Below are positions 23,001 to 35,300 of a stretch of 64,000 nt of DNA, piece by piece. The stretch's first letter is position 1. Every line of letters begins with the position of its first letter. Under the pieces are notes generated by a model. That model searched no databases, was not told where the DNA came from, and was given only the letters and a program-made list of their open reading frames with translations. Source of the DNA: Dallia pectoralis (lineage: Eukaryota > Chordata > Actinopteri > Esociformes > Umbridae); contig CM055730.1 in the NCBI GenBank assembly GCA_029465975.1, forward strand, positions 11,831,934 through 11,895,933, in the 5' to 3' direction. The position numbers and the translations under genes are program-made.

Positions 23001-26000
23001 CTCCAACAAGAACTGTATTACTGTGATGGAGGGTGTTAACTAGCCCTGGGTGCCACGATGTTGTATAAACAACCCTCTGTAAATGAGCATTTGGATAAAT
23101 ATTTAACACATTTCAGAATGTTACAATAAAGAACACGGATGTGAGTGAGTGAAATACATTAAAATGTGAAAAATTGTAATTAAAAGCTATTTTCCACACG
23201 GTTTGGTAAATACATAAGGTTTGAATCAGAATCAGGTTTATTTCGCCTGTTTGTGTCTGTTTACACGCACACAGAATTTGTTCTGACCCATAGCTGCAAC
23301 ACTTAATGCACACATTTAAGAACGTATACGAACAATACAAGAAAACACAACAATAGCTAGCCTATGTAATGAGTAAATATAAAATATATTATATGTATCT
23401 GAATTTTGCAAAAGAGCAATGTCTAGTTTGTGTGTACAATTGTGCAAAAAAGCAATGTCTAGGCTATAGCATGACAAGTTACACACGAATAGGCCATTTA
23501 TAATGTAGTGGGGTTTTTATTAATGTCTTTAAAGTGTGCTAGGTACTTTCAATCCTGCCTCCAGCCAGCGAGTCATATCATGGTGACTTTCAACTAATAT
23601 ATTGTTATTCCAATTATTTCACCCCATGTGGGCAAAGCATATAAGCGTATAAAAAATGGTCTGACAATGATGTTCGGACAGGTCTATATCCAGACATTGT
23701 CTATATGTTGGCTGCGAGGAGCAACTGTACCAAAAGGAGCAATGTGATGGAGCACAGATGCTAGGCAGGAGTTTGTAGGAGTACACCCGCGAACCCCTTT
23801 AGCAAGTGTCAAAGGAACCAAAACTCCAGAGCTTCAGACTCACCCACATACACACTGCTGTCAGACTCCTGCCCGCCCAGTCCATCACGTTGAAGAGCAG
23901 AAAACACGACACAGGAATGAAGTATGTATCTGTGGATGCCGTGGAATAACAACAACCATACAGTAAATAACAACAACAATACAATCCACACCAAATGTAT
24001 CTTTACTAGACACTGGTAGGTTTTGAATGCTAAGTATTTCTAGGGTTATTAAAAACATGTAATATGAAGGCATGTAAAGATTCACTCGAGTCACGATGCA
24101 ATACGATTTATGGTAATGATATCACTATACGATTTATGGTAATGATATCACTATACGATTTATGGTAATGATATCACTATACGATTTATGGTAATGATAT
24201 CACTATACGATTTATGGTAATGATATCACTATACGATTTATGGTAATTATATCACTATACGATTTATGGTAATGATATCACTATACGATTTATGGTAATG
24301 ATATCACTATACGATTTATGGTAATGATATCACTATACGATTTATGGTAATGATATCACTATACGATTTATGGTAATTATATCACTATACGATTTATGGT
24401 AATGATATCACTATACGATTTATGGTACTGATATCACGATACGATTTATGGTAATGATATCACTATACGATTTATGGTAATGATATCACTATACGATTTA
24501 TGGTAATGATATCACTATACGATTTATGGTAATGATATCACTATACGATTTATGGTAATGATATCACTTTACGATTTATGGTAATGATATCACTATACGA
24601 TTTATGGTAATGATATCACTATACGATTTATGGTAATGATATCACTATACGATTTATGGTAATGATATCACTATACGATTTATGGTAATGATATCACTAT
24701 ACGATTTATGGTAATGATATCACTATACGATTTATGGTAATGATATCACTATACGATTTATGGTAATGATATCACTATACGATTTATGGTAATGATATCA
24801 CTAGACGATTTTTCTCACAATTTCATATTAAAAAATTTGACTTTAGACAAATTATAAGTTAGTGTCCTTTCATAATTTCTCACTCAGACAAATGCTGCAC
24901 ATTTCTTAGGGGAATGGATATATCTTAATGTCAAATAACAAATTTTATTTTAAAACAAATCCCAATTAAATTCATTAATAAGGATAATAATATCAGATCT
25001 CTTCATATTAACAAACTAAGGCTTTTTCCTAGTGTGGATTTTTTTTAACATGTTTTTTTAACATGATATCAGCACATCTATTTTCCAGCTGAAGCTGAGA
25101 TCTCTGCACATTCACAATGTCCCCTGCTGATAGGAAAAAACTTTCACTAGGGACGAAGGTGGCTGGTTTGGAGAGTTCCCACTACTTGAGTGGACAGCTA
25201 TTAGGGGAAGCTATTACGCACAGACTGAGTTGACTAGAGCTTGTTAATGTACGCTGTGCAATATCTGTCCACAGGTTTTTTTTCCTGTTACCACATCACC
25301 GCTTTAGGTTTTAGTCTTCAGAAAGCCAAAATGCCGCCAGAGCTTCGACTTGAATGAGAATGGGGCATCCTCAATACCAACATCTACACTTTCCGTCGTC
25401 TTGTTTGCCACTCTTTAACAACTTGCTCGCTTCTACCTTGCCTGTAAAGCGAGGTCGAAGTATACAGCTTCAGCAGCACCCATGCTGGTCAAAATGTGTA
25501 TTGCGATTTCTTTAACATCTCCACCGACTTGAATCGTGACAAATTTTCCTCGGTTTCAACTGGCTCCGAGTGCATCATTACATCCCTAGTAATAAGGGCC
25601 ACATAGCCTCTCAGGACACTTACTCCAGGCACCTCCCACAGCCACGGTGGATTGTACTTCAACTGTGACGGCAGGGAACGTTCCAATGGTGATGGTAAAC
25701 ACGAAGCACACAGAGAGGGCCATCACCCAGATCTGTGGGGAGTAGAGCACAAGCTTTGAGCCACAGCAGCGGGGGTTGCCCTCCCCAACATCGGATCCAT
25801 CCTGTTTACATTATCCCGTACCTGTTTGAAGATGGCAAACACAGAAGTGGGGGGCCGGATCTCTTCCTCTGTCAGACTGACCGCAGCCTTTTTCTCTTCT
25901 GGCCTGTCTGTCACACAACACAAAAGTCTGTCTGATTCCTCAAATCCTCTTTGGTCGTTAGCTTCACACAAAACAGAAACGCAAGACACATGCAACTTGA

Positions 26001-29000
26001 ACAAGCAATTAGAATTGAGTCAAGAAGCATAGCCATATTAATAAGCAAACTATAGTTCTACAATCCTCAATATCTTGTTTTTTTTTTACAACAATTTTAC
26101 TATGGAACATTACATCTGCATGCTGTCTCTACCTTTTTTCACTAGGTCCATCTTGTTCTCCTCATCTCTGCTGGGTAGGTTGGAACCATTACTCTCTAGG
26201 TAGTACTGGAAAAACTCCTGCATTGTTGAAATAACACATTAACACAATTCAACTAATTTGCTGAGCTACACCGTAAACAATCATTCAAAAGAGTAAATGC
26301 ACTCCTGCAAAATAGCTTGTAAAACGAATGAATAGATTAAGATAACCTAATTCAACATCTTATACTATAAGGTTTTCCTTTGCAAACATTTATTCCTAAA
26401 ACAAATCTACAGGAATTACATTTTAAAGTGCAGGAAAACTAAGAACACACTTTAATAGCAGAGTTGGCCCCAATTCGTTAAAACGTAATCGATGTAGCGG
26501 TTTCTGAAAACTGGTCAACTCTTCCATACATTACATTAGTTTCAACTGTGGCATGCCTTTCTGCATGCTATAAACATGTTCAAGGGATGGACTTCGACTG
26601 CAATCAGGTTACTGGATCCACTAGATGTTTTTAAAATATTTATATATTTCCTGTAACTGTCTAGTCAAAGTTATGTGGAAATGTGTTCATAATGTAAAAA
26701 TATTAATGTGTAAGGAAATTATGTCAACATTGAAATGAGGTTGTCATGAATGTGAATTGTAAAATGTTTGGTTGGAAGAATCCTTTGTATGTAGAATAGC
26801 TGTCACGTGACTAAAGTTACTTTAAGAGCACAAGTTGGGTATTGTGGGCAGTCAGTGATTTGATAAGGAAGAATACGCATGTTAAAGTTAGTTTGATTTT
26901 CTGCACGTGGTCTGGGAAGGCGCACACGGTGGGTTTCTCAGTAATTAGTTTAATATTGTTGATGTTTTATGTAATAGTATGTTAATGATTAAGACCATGT
27001 TCCCTTGTATGATAATTATTTTACATTTATGTTACACCGAGGTGTTGAATCTGTCGACATCAAACAATGTGACATGTGGCGTGTTAATTACGTGACTGAT
27101 ATATTTCAACAGTCATTTAAGCATTACTCATTTGTTTCAGTTTTCACGGTGTTTGATGAAGAACGAGAAAGAAAAAGAATAAATCATCGAAGGACATCAG
27201 TATGATGCGTGGACAATCTTTTGTCAGACCGGTGCAGTTACATTTCCTGTGTAATACCTGAATAGAGACTTGTTGTCACGTAAGTGGTGAGTTATGTTCT
27301 ACATGGTGGCTTTAGGGTGATGCACTTCCTGTTTATAGTTCCTGTTTTGGTCTTGTTTTGCTAATGCTCTCAGCTGGGGTAAATTAGCAATTAGGTGTCT
27401 ATTTAAGGTTCTAGGGAGTGTCACTTGGGTTGTCGGTTATTGTTTCAAGTCACGATTATGAGAGAGGGTGATGTGCAGATTTTATTTTAATCTCAGTGTT
27501 TAGGTTTCCGTTCATTGTCGTGATTGTTTTATTTATTAAAACCCAGCGAACGAGATTATCCACTCTGCCTTTCTTCCAGTCTGCATACAGCATAGCAACA
27601 AACAAATGAGCTTTTTAATTTGAAAGGTACAATTCTGAAGTGCTTTTATAAATTAAGAAAAATATGTAAAACAGTATGCTAAAATATCACTTGGATGTTA
27701 TGCTGTGTGTCGTATTCTTTCTGAAACACAATACGGAAGAATAAGGAAAGTCAATACTTTGCTGAGAATCTCTCAACAGACTGCTTCAAAAATAGCTTAC
27801 AGCCTGAGGTACACAGGCAACACCCATACTGTACAATAAATTGAGCTTGACTGCGGATGTGTCAAAGCTTCAAGTTTCTATGACACTCACAGCATGATCT
27901 ATCCCAGCTGTTATACGGGGAATGCTTAGCATCCATCCTCGACTGTAAACCTCCCCCTCCTCCACCTCCTCCTCCTCAGGCACAAGTCGCTTACCGCTGT
28001 GAATGTTAAATTAGCGAGCTACTCAACAACGTATTAAAGAAGATGTTTTTTTACATCTACTCAATTGAAATAAAACTTCACACTCACAAATTGCCCACCT
28101 GTTTAATGGTGCTACTGGGAACATTATGATTATGCATCTCACTCGGGACGTTCTTTCACATCCACAACGTATGAACAGCTTATGAAAACGAATACAGAGC
28201 TCCATAAAAAGGTTATGGAGTGGAGAGAAGTGTTGTGTATATATATATATATATATATATACACATTGTATTATATATAGTGTTGTAATATATATATATT
28301 TGTGACTTGTCATATGCACATTTGCAATAATTTAAAAGCAGTTCTATCTCTATCTCTATCTCTCTCAAGCACTAAAGGCCGATCATTGTATTAAAAATAA
28401 TTGAGTAGAATTGCTATGAATATTAAACGCATGTATTTAATAATTTCTTATTTTTTTCATTGTAAAGCAGATTGAATTGCTTCTATGAATTGCGCTTTGT
28501 AAATAACGTGCTTGCTAGCTAGCACTGTTTGTTGGCCAGTGTGCTGGTTGAGGTCTGTGTGCTGGTTGAGGTCTTACCATCCGGGGCAGAGCGAGGTAAG
28601 ACAGGATGGCCAGGAAGATGACCACACACGCTGTGATGAAATAACCAAAAGCACTGTCCTGCAGGGCTGACCCACCTACACACACACACACACACACACA
28701 GACACACAGGGTCATGACCTGGAAGAGGACATAAGTCAAGCGGGGGAGTGTGTATAATGTGTCAGACGTACTGGCCAGGGCACAGATCATGGAGAAGGCA
28801 GCGAACGTCCCGGCGAGGCCCTGCCCACTCATGATGGGTGCTGTGTAGGAGGCCGGGAGCATTCCAGCCAGGCCAAACAAACTGCCCTGCAGCACTGCCC
28901 CAAACGCTGAGGAATCACAGAGGAAAAAACCATAGAGTCACCATAGAGAATTAGATGGGAGTGCTGGGAAATGGTAGCATGGTTTTTACAGTGCACCCTG

Positions 29001-32000
29001 TGTTAAAGCCTTACTGCAAAATGGATAAAATTCATTTTTTCCTAAAAATACTACACAGAATACCGCATAATAATAATCTTTGCAAATCTATTAAAAATAA
29101 AAAACTGTTTCCACCGATCATCCTTGAGAAGTTTCTACAACCTGTCTATATAAGGTCCCACAGTTGACAGTGCATATCAGAGCACAAACCAAGCCATGAA
29201 GTCCAGGGAATTGTCTGTATACCTCAGAGACAGGATTGTATCGAGGCACAGAACGGGGAAAGGGTACAGAAAAATATCTGCAGCATTGCGGGCATGTCAA
29301 ACAAGCAGAGCGGCCTCCATCATCCGTGAATGGAAAAAGTTTGGAACTACTACTTCCTAAAGTGAAAGACTCATAAAAGATTCTCTGGTCTGATTAAACA
29401 AATATTGAAATCTTTGGCCTTAATGCCAAGCGTCATGTCTGGAGGAAACCAGGCACTGCTCATCACCTACCCAATACCATCCCTACAGTGAAGCATGGTG
29501 GTGGCAGCATCATGCTGTGGGGATGTTTTTCAGTGGCAGGAACTGGTAGACTAGTCAGAAAAGAGAGAACCAGACTTGAAACCGAATGTACATTGAACAG
29601 AGATCTGAAAATGGCTGTGCACCGACACTCCCCATCAAAACCTGATGGATTTTGAGTGGTCCTGCAAAGAAGAATAGGAGAAACTGCCCAAAAATAGGTG
29701 TGCCAAGATTGTAGCATAATAATAATAAAAGACTTGAGGCTGTAATTGCTGCCAACAATGCTTCAACAAAGTGTTGAGCAATGGCTGTGAATACTGATGT
29801 ACAAGTTAGATTTTCGCTCTTAATTTTTCGCTTTGAATAATCACTTGAATACATTCCGGATGCACTGTACATCCCAGCATCTATGAGACATACAGGATAA
29901 CAAATAAAAGGTTTAAATGTTTTTAAAAAACGTAATTAACATTTAATTGAAAGTCTTCACAGAAAGGTGGGGACTTCAACATCAAAGCCCTCAAGTCGGG
30001 GCAGTCATTTCCCCTCTGGCAGAACTTGCAGAGCAGCTGCTGCTAATCAGGCATCAGGGGTCAAACACGCAGGGGCTGTTGTTTTACATCCCAGTTTAAT
30101 AAAACAATCTCAGTGGCAGATGGAGTAAGCGGTGAAAGAGGAGGAGGAGTTGTGAAGGAGGTGTAAGTTTGGTTGGTTAGGTGTCAATGCAGCAGGTTGC
30201 ATGAGATCCACTCACAATTGATGCAGACGATTTTGATCATGGTTAGAGTAAAGAAAGGTAGCGGGTCCATGTCTACTTTGACCAGCACTGCGGTCAACAG
30301 GAACACCACCATGATCACAGCCAAACAGCCTGCAATACGCCAGTTCTGGGGAATCCTGGAGGAAAAGGAGGAGAAACAGATGAAGCATTCCTAGGACTGT
30401 TTATGCAGAAGTTGGGGTCGCCAATGTAGAACCCCTAGTTGGATCCCTCTGTATCCCCTATGTACAAGAATGTAAGCCAACATAGCTGTCATATGGAAAC
30501 AACTGGCCGGGTTCACATGTCTTACATGCTATTTCGAGGCCGGGGTCTCTTTTGGGGTAACAAAAAATCTCTGGATCAGCATTGGGTTTACATGGTAAGA
30601 GTATTGGAAAAGTGAAAAACCCACCTGATCTGGTGAGGTTGAAGATACATCATGTGGAAGATAGATGTGCTATGGTTTGGAGTTTGAGGCATGTCTTGTG
30701 AGTCCTATATTGTACAGAGCACCATTATATTTCACTATACCTCTGGTGGATGAAGGAGTTGAGGCAGGTGAAGATTAGCAGGGGCACCATGGCACACAGA
30801 GTCATCACATTGTTGAACTTGGACTCCAGGACATTCCTTGTGTCTCCACATGACTCTGTGACATTGGCCGTCGTGTTGGCTGAGCTCACGTCGTCCTTCA
30901 ATCGGCTGGTGAAGTACTAAAGAGCACCGGAGTAAAGAGACGAGTCAGGCTTTGACAATCTATGTTGTTAAAATGCTTGCTTGCTGTCAAGGGCCAGGGC
31001 AGTGATTAGGAAAATATTTCTATGGTAACACACCTGGTGAAAATTCTTAACTCCAGCTGGGTTAAACCAGATGGCTTCAGTTTACAAATATGGACTTAAA
31101 TAAATTCTTGACGTATCTCCGGAAGGATTTAAGAAGCCCTGTTGTTAAAGCACTTGCTTCATTGCAAACCAGGTGTTTTACCATTTAAACACAGGGATTA
31201 GTATGTTAAACATAATATTGCTGTACTACTGGAACACAAATCTTGATTGTCCATGTTAATTGGCATCAGGAAATTGTAGAAAAATGCAGAAGAGTTACCA
31301 TGGTTGCAGTCATGAAAAAGTTCCATGGCAGGAGGGTCCCCAAGCCCAGGATGAAGAAAATAATCCACACTGCATTATACCTTACAGAAACACATTCACA
31401 CTAGTAGTTTAGGTATATTTTATACAATGACTGGTTCCAATTCTGAATGCTAGTTAGCTGACACTATATAGATATGACACTAAACCACGCATATGACATC
31501 ACAGAAATGTTTTCCGCTGTAACTGCATTGGTAACAGGTTTATAGAAGTTCAACGGCATCTCTGAGTCAGTGATATATTGCCAATATACCGTGGCTGTGT
31601 CCAGTTGCTCTGCAACGCGTTGAGAACAAGAACAGCTGTTAACTGTGTTTTATTGGCCATATTGTCACGTAATGATGTAGTGCGTAAAAAAGCCAGATGC
31701 AGAGCAAAATAGTGTTTGTGGGTTTTATCACATAAATACAACAAGACTAACAACTAACGGCTAACCAAACAAACACTGTACTATTGAGAATAAAGTGTGC
31801 TTATCAAAGTGTCAACTAAATGATAAAATCAGCAATATAAATATATATACACACATTTATATATACACACACACCTAGCAAACAGACTTGTCTTAAAACA
31901 ATCCCTAGCACAACCCAACTAGCAACCTAAATAGCCCCAGTGATTAGCCTAACTCACGTCTGGCGTAAACAATGAACCAAACACCCGGAACTAGCCTTGT

Positions 32001-32331
32001 TCACCCCTTTAAACAACCTGTGTGGAAACAAAACTAGCCTTGTTCACCCCTTTAAACAACCCGTGTGGAAACAGAACTAGCCTTGTGCACCCCTTTAAAC
32101 AACCCGAGTGGAAACAGAACTAGCCTTGTGCACCCCTTTAACCAACCCGTGTGGAAACAGAACTAGCCTTGTGCACCCCTTTAACCAACCCGTGTGGAAA
32201 CAGAACTCACCACTCGTGCCACATATACCAGCTATTTTCATAAAATACATATCTATAAGGCATTGAATGATTGTAGACAGGAGCAGAAGGTTCTGTACTT
32301 ACTTGTCCCGTGGAACGTTGATGGCTGTCAT
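20058..32331 (-). CDS. slc29a1: Equilibrative nucleoside transporter 1 (ENT1)
   Basis: ENT1 carries nucleosides and adenosine through the plasma membrane by facilitated diffusion. Minus-strand coding exons in order: 32331-32303, 31380-31299, 30916-30741, 30355-30216, 28906-28772, 28675-28578, 26217-26133, 25907-25822, 25732-25624, 23929-23844, 20731-20532 and 20169-20058. All phases join and give about 445 residues (human 456). The start MTAINVPRD precedes TM1 with LLPWNFFMTAT; its Met33 matches the human residue linked to dipyridamole sensitivity. The first extracellular loop has two N-glycosylation sequons (N51-T-T, N55-V-T). GLAGMLPASYTAPIMSGQGL, YFIPVSCFLLFN and the ending AETAGAIMAFFL are family signatures closer to ENT1 than ENT2. 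The cytosolic loop between TM6 and TM7 is short. Introns hold Tc1, hAT and tandem repeats. 5' UTR exons were not found. Confidence 0.92.
20731..21068. repeat. 38-bp minisatellite at a splice acceptor
   Basis: About nine 38-bp units (plus-strand form GACTGATGGGAGACAACAGG, then ACATACTGGTCAATACC). The array begins exactly at the 3' splice site of slc29a1 coding exon 11. On the gene strand each unit contains TCTCCCATCAG followed by TCCGGTATTGAC, resembling the real junction ATCAG|CCCGGTAAGGAC. Confidence 0.95.
21725..22592 (+). mobile_element. hAT-like non-autonomous element
   Basis: The left part carries CATAATTGAGATTACGATTA and the right part AATTGAGGCCATAATCGAAA followed by TGCACAGCCCTA. Together these resemble the inverted ends of teleost hAT elements. 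No transposase is seen. A LINE tail (21860-22030) is nested inside. It lies in the slc29a1 intron between coding exons 10 and 11. Confidence 0.45.
21860..22030 (+). mobile_element. LINE-like 3' tail
   Basis: Contains AATTTCATTGTACA, then TATATATGACAATAAAACTT, and ends with a repeated TTGAATC. This is the terminal repeat style of a fish non-LTR retrotransposon. It is antisense to slc29a1. Confidence 0.6.
23222..23420 (-). mobile_element. LINE-like tail, reverse orientation
   Basis: Starts GAATCAGAATCAGGTTTATT and runs through GTTTACACGCACACAGAATT. This is the reverse complement of a common teleost LINE 3' region ending in GATTC repeats. It is in a slc29a1 intron. Confidence 0.5.
24080..25595 (-). 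mobile_element. hAT-like transposon remnant
   Basis: The minus strand begins near CTAGGGATGTAATGATGCAC at 25592, the typical start of a fish hAT element with cis-acting ends. The middle encodes broken pieces without an intact transposase. The left part, rich in CGATGCAATACGATTT, has expanded into the 26-bp array at 24103-24804. The right end lies about 30 bp from the donor of slc29a1 coding exon 9. Confidence 0.5.
24103..24804. repeat. 26-bp AT-rich minisatellite, 27 copies
   Basis: Exactly 27 units of ACGATTTATGGTAATGATAT plus CACTAT with no length change and only a handful of single-base variants. Each full unit carries the palindrome GATATC. It lies within an hAT-like remnant in the slc29a1 intron between coding exons 9 and 10. 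Confidence 0.97.
27271..27600 (+). mobile_element. LTR-like sequence, family A
   Basis: About 330 bp bounded by TGTTG and CAACA. It has CTATTTAAGGTTC (TATA-like) followed by GTGTCACTTGGGTTGTCGG, and TTATTAAAACCCAGCGAACG near the end. It is homologous to 47150-47465. No internal coding region adjoins, so it looks like a solo LTR. Target duplications are not evident. It lies in an slc29a1 intron, antisense. Confidence 0.5.
28238..28262. repeat. TA microsatellite
   Basis: An uninterrupted TA dinucleotide run in an slc29a1 intron, with a second short TA run at about 28290-28301. Confidence 0.9.
28676..28701. repeat. slc29a1: CA/TG microsatellite at a 3' splice site
   Basis: On the gene strand a TG repeat of about 11 units runs directly into the AG acceptor of slc29a1 coding exon 6 (exon starts 28675). 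The intron (28676-28771) is only 96 bp. The acceptor is fixed by reading phase: A|GT GGG TCA restores the ASGS sequence seen in ENT1. Confidence 0.85.
29125..29830 (+). mobile_element. Tc1-like transposon remnant
   Basis: Plus-strand blocks match a salmonid-type Tc1 transposase in order: a region like TACCTCAGAGACAGGATTGT, then TCTCTGGTCTGATTAAAC, GCCAAGCGTCATGTCTGGAG, GTGGTGGCAGCATCATGCTG, and a C-terminal GTGCCAAGATTGTAGC plus GAGGCTGTAATTGCTGCC. Large internal parts are deleted and frames are broken. It is in an slc29a1 intron, antisense. Confidence 0.8.
31992..32206. repeat. 43-bp minisatellite, 5 copies
   Basis: Five units starting TAGCCTTGTGCACCCCTTTA, each with a few substitutions, in slc29a1 intron 1. 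The array lies about 97 nt downstream of the donor of the start-codon exon. Confidence 0.95.
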
Positions 32332-32335
32332 TGTC

Positions 32336-35300
32336 CTGAAGTTACAGAAACGAGATACTTGGTCAAGATGTGTCACAGCTTCTGAAAAAAAATATTTCAT
32401 AAAATCATTAATTTTTTTACTTTTTAAAATTTTGTAACAAAACAAAATCAAACAAAATAATGACTGATCCAGGTGAATTAGTTGGGCATGTAGTGTTTTA
32501 TATTATATAGGTTTTTAATGAAAAATAAATAAATAACTGTAACATAAAATGACACATTGTGAAATTATTCTAACATCTTTCCACTTCACAGGCATAATGC
32601 CAACTAAAAATCATTAAAATTGAATTCCAATACAATTTCCTGTCTAGCTAATTTGCCTGAAGGACATAACCGAGCTATAGCAGTACCTCCCATATCATTT
32701 ATTGATTAATTGTTCGGCTACTTTCTTTCTGATAAAACGGACAGAAGCAAATGTCTCCAGCAAGCACCCACAATATATCAATTGACAACATTTTCCCAAA
32801 GAGCGATATAACAGTTCTGAAAGCTGGATGTATGTAAGCTTCCTCCTAAATCTGGGGAGACTTCCAACCTTGCAAATTATGGACAAATTTCGAACCAGTA
32901 TTTTTCCAGCTAGGTCCACTACGCTCCTGTTTACATTATTTAGGGTTTATATCAGGTATAGCACTATTGCTGGATGTAAGTAACATTAATGCTTTGGATA
33001 AATAACAGAATCGGTCTGCCACGTAATAAAGATACCCAAGGCCTTTCAACAGGAACAACAAGAAATGTGAGAAAAGTGTGTACTACTGTTTAAAAGTTAT
33101 TATTATTTTTCATGGAAATAATAATTGCGTCTTTCAAACCTTTCTTTTGTAAAACAATCCTCCATTTACAGCAATTACAGCTGTGGAGGCCTTTGGCATT
33201 CTGGTCGTCAATCTAACACATGGTAACTAAACACATGGTGAAACAGGCTGCTTTGAAGTTTGGTCTAAATAAGGCGGCATCTAGTTTAGTGAATCCTACA
33301 CTAAACAATTTAAGTGTCAGCTAAACAACAACTTCTACAGCCTAGATTTGTTTGCTGAATATGTACCCATGCCACCTTAATAACCCCATAATATACAAAA
33401 ATACAGTTTATGAATTTTTCAAAAAGTAAGAATATGAACTCGGAATATTGACGTCCAATGTGTCCCTGTCATAGGATACAAAACCAACCTTATTACAGCC
33501 AATGGAATGACTAAGACTGTGTGTCACATGGCTGAAGAAGTAATCGGATTGGAGACACTGAGCTCCTGTTTATTCATACTCGGGCGAACGTCTCAAACTG
33601 CGCTAAGTGGCTGGTGTGCCCCGCTGGAATAAAGCATGTCGGGAAACAACCCCAAAATACTTCCAGAAAATACTACCACCAAACACAACACCTTGTCCTG
33701 AGCCAACGCCACTACATTAATCCCACTCAAACAAAGCTATCACAATTGCAGTGGAAATTGGGCATTATGACTAACCTTGTCCCATTCCACAATCAGTTAA
33801 ACTTGTGTAAGACAATCACAACTTTATCTGATCAAAAACAAATACTGACTCACAGCAATTTGCTTTATCCTTTTTGTTCCCCTATACTTTGTAAAGGTGT
33901 CACAGTCTCATTCCAAAGAGATCAAACGTTTGAGAAAACCCCTGCTGTTCATGCTAGCACAGAATAGGGACAATATAATCTTGATCACATCACCAAATCC
34001 AAATGAAGGTCGACATGGGGGCATTGCTCTGGAACGAACCATATGAAGGGTCTCCTTGCATTCCCAGATTGGGTTCCCTGATGATATTGTCACATGACTA
34101 GGTGAAAAGAGCAATTCTTTACCATTTCCCAAGACTTTCATTGGCACTGGTGCGCTAATCACTATGATATAGGGACATGTTTTCCTTTCCAAAATGAGTG
34201 TATGTTTCCAGAAACTGTAAATAGGGGAGCAAGGTAGCATCATAAAGTGTAAGGTCCAATTGTATTAGGACAGTGACTCATTCTACCTTTGTTTGGCTCT
34301 GTAGTCCTGCACATGTCAATGATTAAATTACTGTGGGGTTTTACTCATTAAGTTATTTGGTCTCAATCAAATCAAGCAATGAAATTGCTTTTACAAACAT
34401 ATTTTTTCAACCTATCGGTAGTCATTTAAGCTCTGTATGTACCAGTAACAGGTGCCAGTTTTTTGGTCTGAATTGAGTGAGCTGCTTAGCCCTGAATTAT
34501 CTTATATCAGTAAATATCCACAATTAGCTAAATTAGAAAACATTTGTGCGAAAAATAGCAGGCATAAAATAATAGAGCAGTACAAATATAAGGCAAGTAG
34601 TTGTATCGATTAGTCTTAACATGTTTTCATTGCGTGCATTGGTAAAACAGTTTTGCTCAGGAGCTAAATCTGGTGAAACTATACCACCTTGCCTTTGAAA
34701 CACTACTCTGTTGAACGACCGGGGCTCTCAGAAACATCAATCAAAATCTATTTCCCCCTTCATTTCCAAGGACGTGGTAAATCGTAATGTCTAAAAGAAA
34801 GCAGTACAGTCCAGGAATAACCAGAAGGCTGTGTGTGACGCCTGGTATAGAACAGCCAGTGAAGAGAACCCCGTAGGAATCTTGCGAGAAAGATAGTAAG
34901 AAGGAGTGCATTTACATAAGTTGGTGTGTGTGTGTGTATGTGCTTGGGGGTTGCAAGAGAGCATATTATACAGAGGCATGCGGTGGACCAAGCTGGACAG
35001 GACAGCAAACCCACAGAATCACATTCTATACTGAAGCAGTACAGTACAAACATTAATTTTAAAGGGGGTTTAGGACTGATCCTAACTGCTCATAAAAGCA
35101 CTGGCTAAGTAGTCTGCCATTTTCTTTAATCAGCATGTACATGACGAAAGGCTTTCATTCCGGGAGTATGCGAATGTGTCAGAGACATACTTTACGCCTA
35201 CACAATATAACATTTGATGAATGCATCCTAATTTGAATTTTCTGTTTACTGCACAGACATTAGGCATACTTGTTTATTATTATTCACTTCAAAGGGTTGC

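Noticed and set aside
24103..24804. Possible CRISPR array (regular 26-bp repeats)
   Set aside because: The units are head-to-tail with no unique spacers and there are no cas genes. The genome is vertebrate, so this is a minisatellite.
28578..28658. Alternative slc29a1 exon start at 28658 after CCCTGCAG
   Set aside because: The preceding exon ends with one extra base, so this acceptor breaks the frame. The acceptor at 28676 restores the ENT1 sequence ASGS.
20058..32331. Assignment of the transporter as ENT2 (slc29a2)
   Set aside because: The GLAGMLPASYTAPIMSGQGL and YFIPVSCF regions follow ENT1. ENT2 differs at these positions.
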